Assembly: GCA_009693235.1 (NCBI GenBank)
Contig: SHXR01000038.1
Location: 1-43,682, forward strand
Origin: Betaproteobacteria bacterium
Lineage (GTDB): Bacteria > Pseudomonadota > Gammaproteobacteria > Burkholderiales > SG8-39
DNA length: 43,682 bases
Direction of reading: 5' to 3'
Under the pieces are notes generated by a model. It was not told where the DNA came from. It made no database searches and was given only the letters and a program-made list of their open reading frames with translations. Numbering within the stretch: position 1 is the first letter of the stretch; the number at the start of each line of letters is the position of its first letter. Below are positions 6,989-16,938 of the stretch, piece after piece. Both the position numbers and the translations under genes were made by a program.

Positions 6989-8572
6989 ATGACCGAGCTA
7001 AGCCGCGCCGACCATTCCAGCCATCCGCCGTGCGTCCATTTCCCGCGCCGGTTCAATGCCGCTCATGATCTGATCGAACGTAATCTGCAGGCCGGCCGCG
7101 CCGCGAAGATTGCCTATATCGACGATGCCGGCCAGACCACCTTTGGCGCGCTTGCCGAGCAGGTGAATCGTGCCGCCAATGCCTTGGTGGGGCAGGGGCT
7201 GCGGATGGAGGAGCGCGTCATGCTCGTCCATCAAGATAGCGTCGCGTGGGTCGCGGCGTTTCTTGGTGCGATCAAGGCGGGCATCGTCCCGCTCGCCACC
7301 AACACGCTTTTCACGCCGAACGATTACCAGGCGCTGCTGCAGGAGAGCCGCGCGCAGGCAATCCTCGTCTCCGCAGAATTGTTGCCGGCACTGCTGCCGG
7401 CCATTAAGGCGTCCCCTTTTCTCCGGCGCGTGCTGGTGTCCGGGCGTGCGACGGACGAAGGATTGCATTGGCAAACCTTGCTCGCTACCGCCTCGACTGC
7501 ATTTGCCCCGGCCGCCACTTGTTGTGATGACACGGCGTTCTGGTTGTTTTCATCCGGATCAACCGGCACACCGAAAGGGACCTTGCATCTGCATTCCAGC
7601 ATGATGCACACCGCCGAGTTGTATGCCCGTGCGGTGCTCGGGATGCGCGAATCGGACATCGTGTTTTCGGCGGCGAAGCTCTTTTTCGCGTACGGCCTTG
7701 GCAACGCGCTGTCGTTTCCTCTGGCGGTGGGTGCGACGACCGTGTTGATGGCAGAACGTCCCACCCCGCAAGCGGTGTTCGCGCGACTGAAACAGCATCA
7801 AGCCACCGTGTTTTTCGGTGTGCCGACGCTCATCGCCGGATTGCTTGCCAGCGCCGAGTTACCTAGTCCGAGCGAAACGGCGCTGCGGGTCGCGGTGTCG
7901 GCGGGCGAGGCGCTGCCGGCCGAGCTTGGGCAACGATGGCAGCGGCACTTCGGCCTTGATCTCTTGGATGGCATCGGCTCCACCGAAATGCTGCATATCT
8001 TCATCTCGAATGAGCCAGGCCAGGTCCGCTACGGCACCTCGGGCCAACCAGTGCCCGGTTATCGCATGCGCCTAGTGAACGACGGCGGCGCCGAGGCGGC
8101 GCTGGGCGAAGTGGCTGATCTTTACATCAGCGGGCCGACCGCTGCGTCCGGGTATTGGAACAATCGCGACAAGACGCGCGCCACCTTTCAGGGCGAATGG
8201 GTGCGTTCCGGCGACAAGTACTCGCGCGACGCCGATGGCTACTACACCTACGCCGGCCGGTCCGATGACATGATGAAGGTGAGCGGCATGTACGTCTCAC
8301 CGTTTGAAGTGGAGGGCGTGTTGATGACCCATGCCACCGTGCTGGAGGCGGCGGTCGTGGGGCAGGAAGACCAGGACCGGCTGCTCAAACCCAAGGCCTT
8401 CATCGTGCTGAAGGAGGGACAGTCCGGGTCATCTGCGCTCGCCACCGAACTCCAGCAACTGGTGCGTGCACGTCTTGCGCCGCACAAGTACCCGCGTTGG
8501 ATTGAATTTGTCGCCGCGTTGCCGAAGACAGCTACCGGCAAGATTCAACGCTTCAAATTGCGCGGGGCTTAG
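6989..8572 (+). CDS. bclA: Benzoate-CoA ligase
   Basis: Activates benzoate to benzoyl-CoA with ATP and CoA, the entry step of the box pathway. It is a 527-residue ANL-superfamily adenylating enzyme: P-loop FSSGSTGTPKG (188-197), the later GIGSTEMLHIF motif, the hinge region YTYAGRSDDMMKVSGMYVSP, and C-terminal catalytic lysine motif TATGKIQR. Length and motifs match benzoate/4-hydroxybenzoate-CoA ligases (BclA, BadA). ATG at 6989 has GGAG 5 nt upstream; the frame is open 10 codons further to a TTG, without support. It lies 56 nt after the flavodoxin gene and probably shares its BoxR-controlled promoter. Its stop overlaps the stop of the convergent barrel gene. Related aryl substrates (fluorobenzoates, 2-aminobenzoate) are possible. 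Confidence 0.93.
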   Translation: MTELSRADHSSHPPCVHFPRRFNAAHDLIERNLQAGRAAKIAYIDDAGQTTFGALAEQVNRAANALVGQGLRMEERVMLVHQDSVAWVAAFLGAIKAGIVPLATNTLFTPNDYQALLQESRAQAILVSAELLPALLPAIKASPFLRRVLVSGRATDEGLHWQTLLATASTAFAPAATCCDDTAFWLFSSGSTGTPKGTLHLHSSMMHTAELYARAVLGMRESDIVFSAAKLFFAYGLGNALSFPLAVGATTVLMAERPTPQAVFARLKQHQATVFFGVPTLIAGLLASAELPSPSETALRVAVSAGEALPAELGQRWQRHFGLDLLDGIGSTEMLHIFISNEPGQVRYGTSGQPVPGYRMRLVNDGGAEAALGEVADLYISGPTAASGYWNNRDKTRATFQGEWVRSGDKYSRDADGYYTYAGRSDDMMKVSGMYVSPFEVEGVLMTHATVLEAAVVGQEDQDRLLKPKAFIVLKEGQSGSSALATELQQLVRARLAPHKYPRWIEFVAALPKTATGKIQRFKLRGA

Positions 8573-9394
8573 AACCGGGTCGAGAAGCGGATCGACATGA
8601 TTCGCTCATCCGAGGCACCGGCGTCGTTGGTGAGCCGCGAGCGATTGACCAGCGTAAGGCCAAGCCCGCCGTACCGCGACAATGGTGCGAAGTAATTGAG
8701 CGTCGTCGTCCATTCACGCGCGGCAGGCCTGAATGTGCTGGTGCGATCGAAATCGACGCCGTCGATGCCTTCATAGGTGGCATCGCGCGTGCCCGGCCGC
8801 GGCCGGGCCGGTTGCGCAAGCGATAGCGCGAGCCGATCGCCGCGCAGCCACGTTTCGCTTTTCGCCAGACCTAACGCGAGCCCCCGGTTGCGAGGTGACA
8901 TCCGGCGTGGGCTGCCATCGGGCGGCTGCGCATCAGCGAAGGTGCCGAGGTAAGCGCCGGTGACATTCCAATTGGTGGCAAAGCGATAGGCGCCATGCAA
9001 GCCGAGCGAGGTGGTTTCGCCCCCCGCCGGCATTACGTGCAACGGACCATCATGCCAGGCGCTTGATCGCCCAAATAGGACGCCAGCTGTCGTACGTTGC
9101 CATGAAGTTGACACTTCGGTGAGAGATCGACCGAGCGGCGCACCCACTAAGCTTGAATAAACGTGCGTGCCAGCCTCAGGGACTGGCGCAGCGTCAGACA
9201 GATGCAGGCTGGGCGTGCGCGCCCGAGTGTAAAGCGGGCGATCCCCAGGTGCATCCTCGGCGGGGGGGCTGTTCCCATAGCAATCCGGATCCTGCCGCGG
9301 CGTCAGCCGGCGATGCCGCAACCACAGCACCGCTGGCGGATACCAAGAAGAAGCCACCAAGCATTGTTACCGTGCGCATGGCGATGTTATGCAT
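8569..9394 (-). pseudogene. Autotransporter-type outer-membrane beta-barrel protein, frameshifted at a C7 run
   Basis: Read on the minus strand, an ORF opening at the ATG at 9394 encodes a signal peptide (MRTVTMLGGFFLVSASGAVVAA) and about 20 further residues, then runs into the wrong frame at seven C (plus-strand G7 at 9262-9268). Removing one C joins it to the second frame, which continues to 8569. The joined product is about 275 residues: signal peptide, short Pro/Asp-rich linker, then alternating beta strands (YRFATNWNVTGAYLG, GDRLALSLAQPARPR, EWTTTLNYFAPLSRYGGLGLTLV) ending in a terminal Phe (RFSTRF), the outer-membrane insertion signal. The strand patterns recall the translocator barrel of S8-protease autotransporters, but no passenger is present. 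The break could be a sequencing error, phase variation or decay. Confidence 0.6.
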
Positions 9395-9664
9395 CGAAGC
9401 CTCCAGCGACGTAACCTCGAAATGATACTGCGGTCGTCGTCGCAAAGATAGCTGGGCGACGGTGAATTCAGGTGGTGGAGACGGCGCCCGGTCGGTCAGC
9501 TCAGCGCGCGCGTGGTCGGGCTGGAACGTCGATTGCGGATCGACGGTGACCTGCGATGATCCGGGAACTGCGTTTCGAGGTTTTATTTGCTACAACTTCG
9601 TGGATCTGAAGTACGTGCGGCTTGGGGCTGGCTTGCGGGCGAACCCTAAGCCCGGTAAGGTACG

Positions 9665-10348
9665 GTGGTGCTGGTCGTTCGCAATCTTCGGAAAACCTTT
9701 CAGGCTACGGCCGTTCGGGTGCTATTTGCAGGGGTCGACCTCACGGTCGCGGCGGGCGAATGTGTGGCGATAACCGGCGAGTCGGGCGTCGGCAAATCTA
9801 CGCTGCTCAATATCGTGGCGGGCCTTGCACTACCCGATGAAGGGATGGTCCATATCGACGGACAAGCGATGACGGGCCGCCACGATGATGATTGCACGGT
9901 GCTCCGTCGCAGCGCCATTGGGTTTGTCTATCAGGCCTTTCATCTGTTGCCGTATTTGAACGTGTTGGAAAACGTGGCGCTGCCGTTAAAGCTGCTTGCT
10001 TGGCGTGATCGCGATGCCAGCCGGCGGGCATTGGAAGTGTTGGGCGCCGTCGGCCTGGATGATCGCGCCAAGATCATGCCTGCCGTGCTATCAGGGGGCG
10101 AACAGCAGCGGGTCGCCGTCGCTCGCGCGGTGGTGCATCGACCGAAGCTTTTGTTGGCTGATGAGCCCACCGGCAATCTCGACGCCGATAATGGTGCACG
10201 CGTGCTGGCGTTGTTGTCGGAGCAAGGGCGTGCCAGCGGCGCGGCTATCCTTCTCGTCACCCATTCGCGACAGGCGGCCGCCATCGCCGATCGCGTGCTG
10301 GTATTGGCGAGCGATGGCTTGCGGGTCCGTGCGCCTGACACCCTTTGA
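9665..10348 (+). CDS. ABC transporter ATP-binding protein (LolD/MacB type)
   Basis: Cytoplasmic ATPase of 227 residues that would power the permease encoded next. Walker A GESGVGKST (38-46), Q-loop FVYQAFHLLPYLNVLENV (87-104), signature LSGGEQQRVAVARA (142-155) and Walker B KLLLADEPTGNLD (161-173) are all intact, as is the switch His in VTHSRQAA. The 'ADEPTGNLD' and 'ENV.LPL' patterns place it in the LolD/MacB/FtsE group that works with FtsX-like permeases. Start is GTG at 9665 (GTG GTG), with TAAGGT upstream. The stop overlaps the permease start (TGATG). Expected to act on envelope lipids, lipoproteins or peptides rather than small-nutrient uptake. Confidence 0.92.
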   Translation: MVLVVRNLRKTFQATAVRVLFAGVDLTVAAGECVAITGESGVGKSTLLNIVAGLALPDEGMVHIDGQAMTGRHDDDCTVLRRSAIGFVYQAFHLLPYLNVLENVALPLKLLAWRDRDASRRALEVLGAVGLDDRAKIMPAVLSGGEQQRVAVARAVVHRPKLLLADEPTGNLDADNGARVLALLSEQGRASGAAILLVTHSRQAAAIADRVLVLASDGLRVRAPDTL

Positions 10349-12861
10349 TGGGCGCTGACTGGCTGTTGGGCGGACGCCTGGCCGCGCCGTTTGGTTGGCG
10401 TGCCAGCTTGCGCTTCAAGGGCCGCATCGCTCTTTCCGTCGCTGCGATCGCACTTGGCGTTGCGCTGGGTTACGCGATTCATGTCATCAATGCCTCGGCG
10501 GTGGATGAATTCTCACGGGGGCTACGGGTCGCATCAGGAGCGGCGGATCTATCTATTCGTGGTCCGGCATCGGGATTTTCAGCCAGCATTTATCCGCTGG
10601 TGGCGAGCGCGGTGATGGGTGCGAGTCCGGTCCTCGAACTGTCGCTGATGGCCGCCAAAGAAGACGGACCTCCCGTCTCTTTCACGGTGCTTGGCATCGA
10701 TGCGTTGCGCGCGGCCACGATCGCGCCTGCATTGGTGGGCGAAGCGGTGGAGGCCTTGGATCCGCTGCGTGACGACACGATTTTTCTCAGTGCAGCGCTC
10801 GCCCTACGCTTGGGTAAGCAATCGGGCGATCGCCTGACGGTGCGCGCGGGACAGCTTGTTCAGGAACTCCGCGTCGCGGGATTGCTTGGCGCGCAGGCCC
10901 CGCTTGGCGAGCTAGGCGTCATGGACATCGCGGGTGCGCAATGGCTCGCCAATGATCCGGATCGCATTTCCCGCATCGATGCGCGATTGCCGCCGGAGGA
11001 GCCGATTGCATTGGCGATAAAGCGGCTGCGCGTCATACTGCCCGCGGGCGTCTCGGTGGAGCGGGTGAACGATGCCGTCCTGGCCTATGCGGGGATGTCG
11101 CGCGCCTATCGGGTGAATTTGACCGTGCTGGCCCTGGTCACGCTCTTTACCGGCAGTCTGCTGGTTTTCTCAGCCGAAGCGTTGACGACCGCTCGCATGC
11201 GGGGGGCATTGGCGATCTTGCGCGTGCTCGGTATGACCCAGCGTGAAGTCATGCTGGCGCTCTTGCGGCGGGCGGCCGTCCTCGGCCTGGCGGGAGGTTT
11301 GCTGGGCGTCGCGTTGGGCGCCACCATGGCGCTTGGCGTGACGCATTATTTCGGCAGCGATCTGGGTGCCGGCTATTTTCGCGGCGTGCCGCCGGCGTCG
11401 GTTTGGCGGCCGTTCGCCGCGCTCGCCTTCGTGCTGGCGGGCGGGTTGGCCGCACTAGTCGGCGCCTTATTACCTGCCATCGAGGCATCGCGCTCGGATG
11501 CCGCCACCGCGCTGAAGGCAAGTAGTGAATCGTTGCGCTTTGATGCGTTCGCGCGTCCGCGTCATGCATTGGTTTTGCTTGGGATTGGGACGCTATTGAT
11601 TGCCGTCCCGTCGATCGATGGGCTGCCTTACGCGGGGTATCTCGCGATTGCATGTTTTCTGGTTGGCGTGATCGGCCTTTTGCCCCGCTTGTCGGCCCTT
11701 TGCATTGCGCTGATACCTCGAGTCGGCAACGTCGCTGCGCTGCTCTCTTACTCACGATTGGAACGCTCGCCGGTCGAGGCGGCCATCAGCTTGGCCGCGA
11801 TGGTCGCGGCGGTGAGCTTGACCGTATCGATGGCGATCATGGTCACGTCGTTTCGCTTGTCGATGATCGATTGGCTGGAGCAGATCCTGCCGGCTGATCT
11901 TTACCTCCGTGGCACGGTCGCCGGGCAATTGGACTACCTCGATGCCGATGCGCAGAAGCGGCTCACTGCGATCGACGGCGTGCGGCGCATCGAGTTCACG
12001 CGTATCGATGCGGTGTCGTTGGATTCACGCCGACCAAAGGTCTTACTGCTCGCGCGGGACGTTGATGCGCTGACGATCACCGATCGACTACCTTTGTTGG
12101 CATCGATCAAGCCGGTGGCGGGCGATGTACAGGTCTGGATCAGCGAAGTGGCGGCCGGCGCCTATGGCTATGCGACCGGCGATCGCATGCGGATTCCGCT
12201 TGGCGAGCTAGTGGTCGATGCGGTGGTGGCCGGTGTGTGGCGCGACTATGGCCGGCAGCAGGGGGCGATCGTCATGGAACGGCGTCGCTATGCGTTACTT
12301 ACCGGCGATACGCGGGCTAACGATGCGGCGATTTGGCATGCGGAGAATTCTTCCGTTGCATCGATTGTGGATGCCCTGGCACCGCTCGCAGATCGCCTGC
12401 AGTGGACCACGCCCGGTGAGCTTAAGGCATCGTCCTTGCGCATTTTTGATCGAACATTCGCGGTGACCTACGCGTTGGTGGCGATATCCATCATGATCGG
12501 CATGGCAGGTCTGTCAGCCGGCATTGGGGCAGGCGTCGCGACCCGACGACGCGAGTTTGGCATCTTGCGACACCTCGGACTGCAACGTCGCCAGATCGGC
12601 GTGATGCTAGCCTGCGAGGGCGGCATCATGGGGTTCGTGGGCGCGGTGATTGGCGTGGCAACCGGCTGGCTCCTGAGCCTGATTTTGATTTATGTGGTGA
12701 ATCGCCAGTCCTTTCATTGGGGGATGGATTTGCATATGCCCTATGCATTGATCGGTACCTTTTGCGCTGCTCTGATCGTTCTTGCCGCGCTGGTCGCCGT
12801 CGTGAGCGGGCGACCAGCCATGCAGGGTGAAACGGTGAGCGCGGTGAGGGATGATTGGTGA
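10348..12861 (+). CDS. ABC transporter permease with two FtsX-like domains
   Basis: Inner-membrane permease of 837 residues. By eye there are about ten membrane segments: one near the N-terminus (IALSVAAIALGVALGYAIHV), three around 255-375, a middle group, and three at the C-terminus, with large periplasmic segments after the first (about 55-245) and in the second half (about 515-705). This is the duplicated FtsX/MacB_PCD arrangement. The cytoplasmic coupling motif GMTQREVMLALL is repeated as GLQRRQIGVMLA near the C-terminus. It overlaps the ATPase upstream and the AttH-like gene downstream, so the three form one unit. The substrate is unknown. Confidence 0.9.
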   Translation: MGADWLLGGRLAAPFGWRASLRFKGRIALSVAAIALGVALGYAIHVINASAVDEFSRGLRVASGAADLSIRGPASGFSASIYPLVASAVMGASPVLELSLMAAKEDGPPVSFTVLGIDALRAATIAPALVGEAVEALDPLRDDTIFLSAALALRLGKQSGDRLTVRAGQLVQELRVAGLLGAQAPLGELGVMDIAGAQWLANDPDRISRIDARLPPEEPIALAIKRLRVILPAGVSVERVNDAVLAYAGMSRAYRVNLTVLALVTLFTGSLLVFSAEALTTARMRGALAILRVLGMTQREVMLALLRRAAVLGLAGGLLGVALGATMALGVTHYFGSDLGAGYFRGVPPASVWRPFAALAFVLAGGLAALVGALLPAIEASRSDAATALKASSESLRFDAFARPRHALVLLGIGTLLIAVPSIDGLPYAGYLAIACFLVGVIGLLPRLSALCIALIPRVGNVAALLSYSRLERSPVEAAISLAAMVAAVSLTVSMAIMVTSFRLSMIDWLEQILPADLYLRGTVAGQLDYLDADAQKRLTAIDGVRRIEFTRIDAVSLDSRRPKVLLLARDVDALTITDRLPLLASIKPVAGDVQVWISEVAAGAYGYATGDRMRIPLGELVVDAVVAGVWRDYGRQQGAIVMERRRYALLTGDTRANDAAIWHAENSSVASIVDALAPLADRLQWTTPGELKASSLRIFDRTFAVTYALVAISIMIGMAGLSAGIGAGVATRRREFGILRHLGLQRRQIGVMLACEGGIMGFVGAVIGVATGWLLSLILIYVVNRQSFHWGMDLHMPYALIGTFCAALIVLAALVAVVSGRPAMQGETVSAVRDDW

Positions 12862-13931
12862 GCGCGTTGCCATGGCTGTTGATGATGTTGCTTGTGTTCG
12901 TGCCGGCGTTCGGATCGGCGGTTGCAGTGGCCTATCCGACCGTCAAAGCAGGCCAGCCGCTCGTGTTTCCGCGCGACCATGGTGCCCATCCCGATTATCG
13001 AACCGAGTGGTGGTACATCACCGGTTGGGTCAATCCGGATTCGGCACAGCCGCTTGGGGTCCAGATCACGTTTTTTCGTTCGCGGCCAGGCATCGGCGAG
13101 GCGAACCGCAGCCCGTTCGCCGCGCGCCAGTTGTTGTTCGCGCATGTGGCGATCGCGGATCCACGCGCCGGCAAGCTGGTCCATGATCAACGTGCCGGAC
13201 GGGTCGGCTTTGGCATTATCGGTGCCGCAACGGAAACCACCAACGTCTGGATCGACGATTGGTCGCTCGCGCTCGCCGGGGACCGCTATCGCGCGCGGAT
13301 CAAAGCGAAAGACTTCACCGTCGATCTGACCTTCTCGCCCACGCAGCCGATCTTGTTGCAAGGCGATGCGGGCTTTAGCCGCAAGGGGCAGCGACCGGGG
13401 CAGGCGAGCTACTACTACAGCCAACCACAACTCATCATCGACGGTCGCATCACCTATCGCGGCGCGCCGATGCAAGTTGGTGGGTCCGCCTGGCTCGATC
13501 ATGAATGGTCGAGCGAGGTGATGGATGAGGGGGTGCAAGGCTGGGACTGGGTGGGGCTCAATTTCGCGGACGGCACGGCCCTGATGGCCTTTCAGATGCG
13601 TAAGCCAGATGGCACGGTGCTCTGGCGTGCCGGGACGCGTCGCAGCGCGCATGGCGCAACGCAACCGATCGAGGGCAGCGGGATTCGATTTGAGTCACGC
13701 AGGCTATGGCGTTCCGCGCGTTCGGGCGCGCAGTATCCGGTTGCCATGCGTCTCCATGCCGGCAACGAAAGCTATGAGCTCGAACCGCTCTTTGATGACC
13801 AGGAGCTCGATGCACGAACTAGCGTTGGGGCGATCTATTGGGAAGGCGCGGTACGCGTGATGAAAGAGGGGCAACTGATCGGTCGCGGCTATCTTGAACT
13901 TACCGGTTATTGGCAGCGCCTGCGCTTCTGA
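12858..13931 (+). CDS. AttH/CrtC-like exported lipocalin-type protein
   Basis: Predicted secreted protein of 357 residues in the AttH / carotenoid 1,2-hydratase (CrtC) family, often annotated 'predicted secreted hydrolase'. It has an N-terminal signal or membrane segment (LLMMLLVFVPAFGSAVAVA), then the family landmarks YRTEWWYITGWV, QLLFAHVAIADP, the WLDHEWSSE motif and a C-terminal YWEGAVRV...GRGYLELTGY. GTG at 12858 overlaps the permease TGA (GTGA). Family members fold as two lipocalin-like barrels that bind hydrophobic ligands. Together with the FtsX-type exporter this suggests a periplasmic lipid- or terpenoid-handling system, an inference from fold and operon only. Confidence 0.88.
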   Translation: MSALPWLLMMLLVFVPAFGSAVAVAYPTVKAGQPLVFPRDHGAHPDYRTEWWYITGWVNPDSAQPLGVQITFFRSRPGIGEANRSPFAARQLLFAHVAIADPRAGKLVHDQRAGRVGFGIIGAATETTNVWIDDWSLALAGDRYRARIKAKDFTVDLTFSPTQPILLQGDAGFSRKGQRPGQASYYYSQPQLIIDGRITYRGAPMQVGGSAWLDHEWSSEVMDEGVQGWDWVGLNFADGTALMAFQMRKPDGTVLWRAGTRRSAHGATQPIEGSGIRFESRRLWRSARSGAQYPVAMRLHAGNESYELEPLFDDQELDARTSVGAIYWEGAVRVMKEGQLIGRGYLELTGYWQRLRF

Positions 13932-13984
13932 TTCGCGATCTGCGTTACCCTGCGCGGCTTTGCATCCCTAGCGACTTAACACCC

Positions 13985-15211
13985 GTGGCTCAACCTACTT
14001 CTGAACAGACTCTTCACCCGGCGATGATGCGGAACGACATCCGCGTCACCGTGCTGGTCGGCATCGCCCACGCGCTCAGCCACTTTCTGCAACTGATCAT
14101 TACGCCGGTCATCCCGCTCATCAAAAGCGAGTTCGACTTGTCGTTCGCGGCGATCGGGGCGCTCATGACGGTGACCTATGCGGTCTCCGGTCTCATGCAG
14201 TTCCCCGCCGGCATGGCGGTGGATCGATTGGGCGGTCGGGCGGTGCTCGTCTTCGGGCTCACTGCGATGGGGCTTGGCACGCTGCTGATTGGACTGGCAC
14301 CCTCGTATGCGTGGCTGGTCGTGGCTTCCGCCGTGATCGGCATCGGCAATAGTACGTTTCATCCCGCCGACATGGCGCTTCTCAATGCGAAGGTCACCCC
14401 GTCCCGGCTTGGTTACGCCTTCAGCATGCATAGCATCGCGGGCAGTACCGGTTGGATTCTGGCGCCGATGTTCGCGGCGTCGATTGCCGAGCTATTCGGA
14501 TGGCGCATCGCCATGGCGGCCGGCGCCTTGGTGGTCCTGGTGTTCGTGATGTATCTCGCTACCCAGCAGTCCTTGGCGCATGAAGACAGCCCTGCACCGG
14601 TAAGCGGCGGAGCGCGTCCTGCCTCGCAACCGCTGGCGGAGATTCTCCTCGCGCCCGCCGTTCTGATTTGCTTCGTGTTCTTCTTTTTTACCTCGATTGC
14701 CTATTCCAGCTTCACATCATTCGGTCCCGCCGCGTTTATCGCGCTCTATGAGATGCCATTGGTGGCAGCAAGTGGGATCCTCACGACTTTTTTCGTTGGG
14801 GTGACGATGGGCACCCTGGCTGGCGGCGCCATGGCGGCACGCACCAAGGCCCATGGACTGGTCACCGCCGGCGGATGCGGGGTCGCCGCATTCTTTGCGC
14901 TGATCATTGCCTTAGGCGTGTTGCCGGCCGCCCTCGTGGCATTGTGCGCGGCGCTGGTCGGCGTGGGGCTTGGCAGCACCGCACCCTCACGCGATATTCT
15001 CGTGCGGGAAGCCGCACCCGCCAACGCGCGCGGCAAAGTGTACGGCTTCGTGTATTCAGGTCTGGATGTTGGTGCGGCGCTGGCGCCGGTGATCCTCGGC
15101 TGGTTTCTCGATCACCAGCGACCATCATGGGTGTTTCTGTCGGCGGCGGTGCTGATGGTGGCGTGTATTCCTTGTGCGTATCAACTCAAGCGTCGCGTGC
15201 GTCGCGACTGA
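13985..15211 (+). CDS. Major facilitator superfamily transporter
   Basis: Inner-membrane transporter of about 408 residues with twelve hydrophobic segments by eye and the MFS loop 2-3 motif DRLGGRAVLVFG. The N-terminal helix ALSHFLQLIITPVIPLIKSEF and helix 5 FHPADMALLNAKV resemble a group that includes fosmidomycin-resistance-like (Fsr) and anion permeases. GTG at 13985 is chosen because it is the first plausible start clear of the upstream gene; the frame extends to 13910 inside the AttH gene and ATG at 14024 is an alternative, with no clear ribosome site for any. It abuts the convergent DapA-family gene. It may import or export an aromatic acid for the adjacent clusters, which is unproven. 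Confidence 0.85.
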   Translation: MAQPTSEQTLHPAMMRNDIRVTVLVGIAHALSHFLQLIITPVIPLIKSEFDLSFAAIGALMTVTYAVSGLMQFPAGMAVDRLGGRAVLVFGLTAMGLGTLLIGLAPSYAWLVVASAVIGIGNSTFHPADMALLNAKVTPSRLGYAFSMHSIAGSTGWILAPMFAASIAELFGWRIAMAAGALVVLVFVMYLATQQSLAHEDSPAPVSGGARPASQPLAEILLAPAVLICFVFFFFTSIAYSSFTSFGPAAFIALYEMPLVAASGILTTFFVGVTMGTLAGGAMAARTKAHGLVTAGGCGVAAFFALIIALGVLPAALVALCAALVGVGLGSTAPSRDILVREAAPANARGKVYGFVYSGLDVGAALAPVILGWFLDHQRPSWVFLSAAVLMVACIPCAYQLKRRVRRD

Positions 15212-16809
<1,598 letters not shown>

Positions 16810-16861
16810 CTAAAAGGCCGGGAAAGGTTGCGGTACCGACCCCGATATGCCAAATTACGGG

Positions 16862-16904
16862 GCTCTGGACCGCCAGAGCGACCGCGCGTTCCGCATGTTG
16901 CGGA
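16862..16904. promoter_or_regulatory. Two inverted repeats in the divergent nbaC/mmsA intergenic region
   Basis: Between the 3-hydroxyanthranilate dioxygenase gene and the dehydrogenase operon lie a perfect 7-bp repeat, GCTCTGG/CCAGAGC with a 4-bp spacer (16862-16879), and a perfect 6-bp repeat, TCCGCA/TGCGGA with a 3-bp spacer (16890-16904). They are candidate operators controlling both divergent units, or small hairpins in the 5' leader. No matching regulator gene is nearby. The symmetry is seen; function is inferred. Confidence 0.35.
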
Positions 16905-16938
16905 TGTCCGCACCCTTTCTCCCCTCGGAGCCTCGCCC

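Noticed and set aside
9462..9773. Open frame between the barrel gene and the ABC ATPase
   Set aside because: It overlaps the ATPase start in another frame, has skewed composition and no motif.
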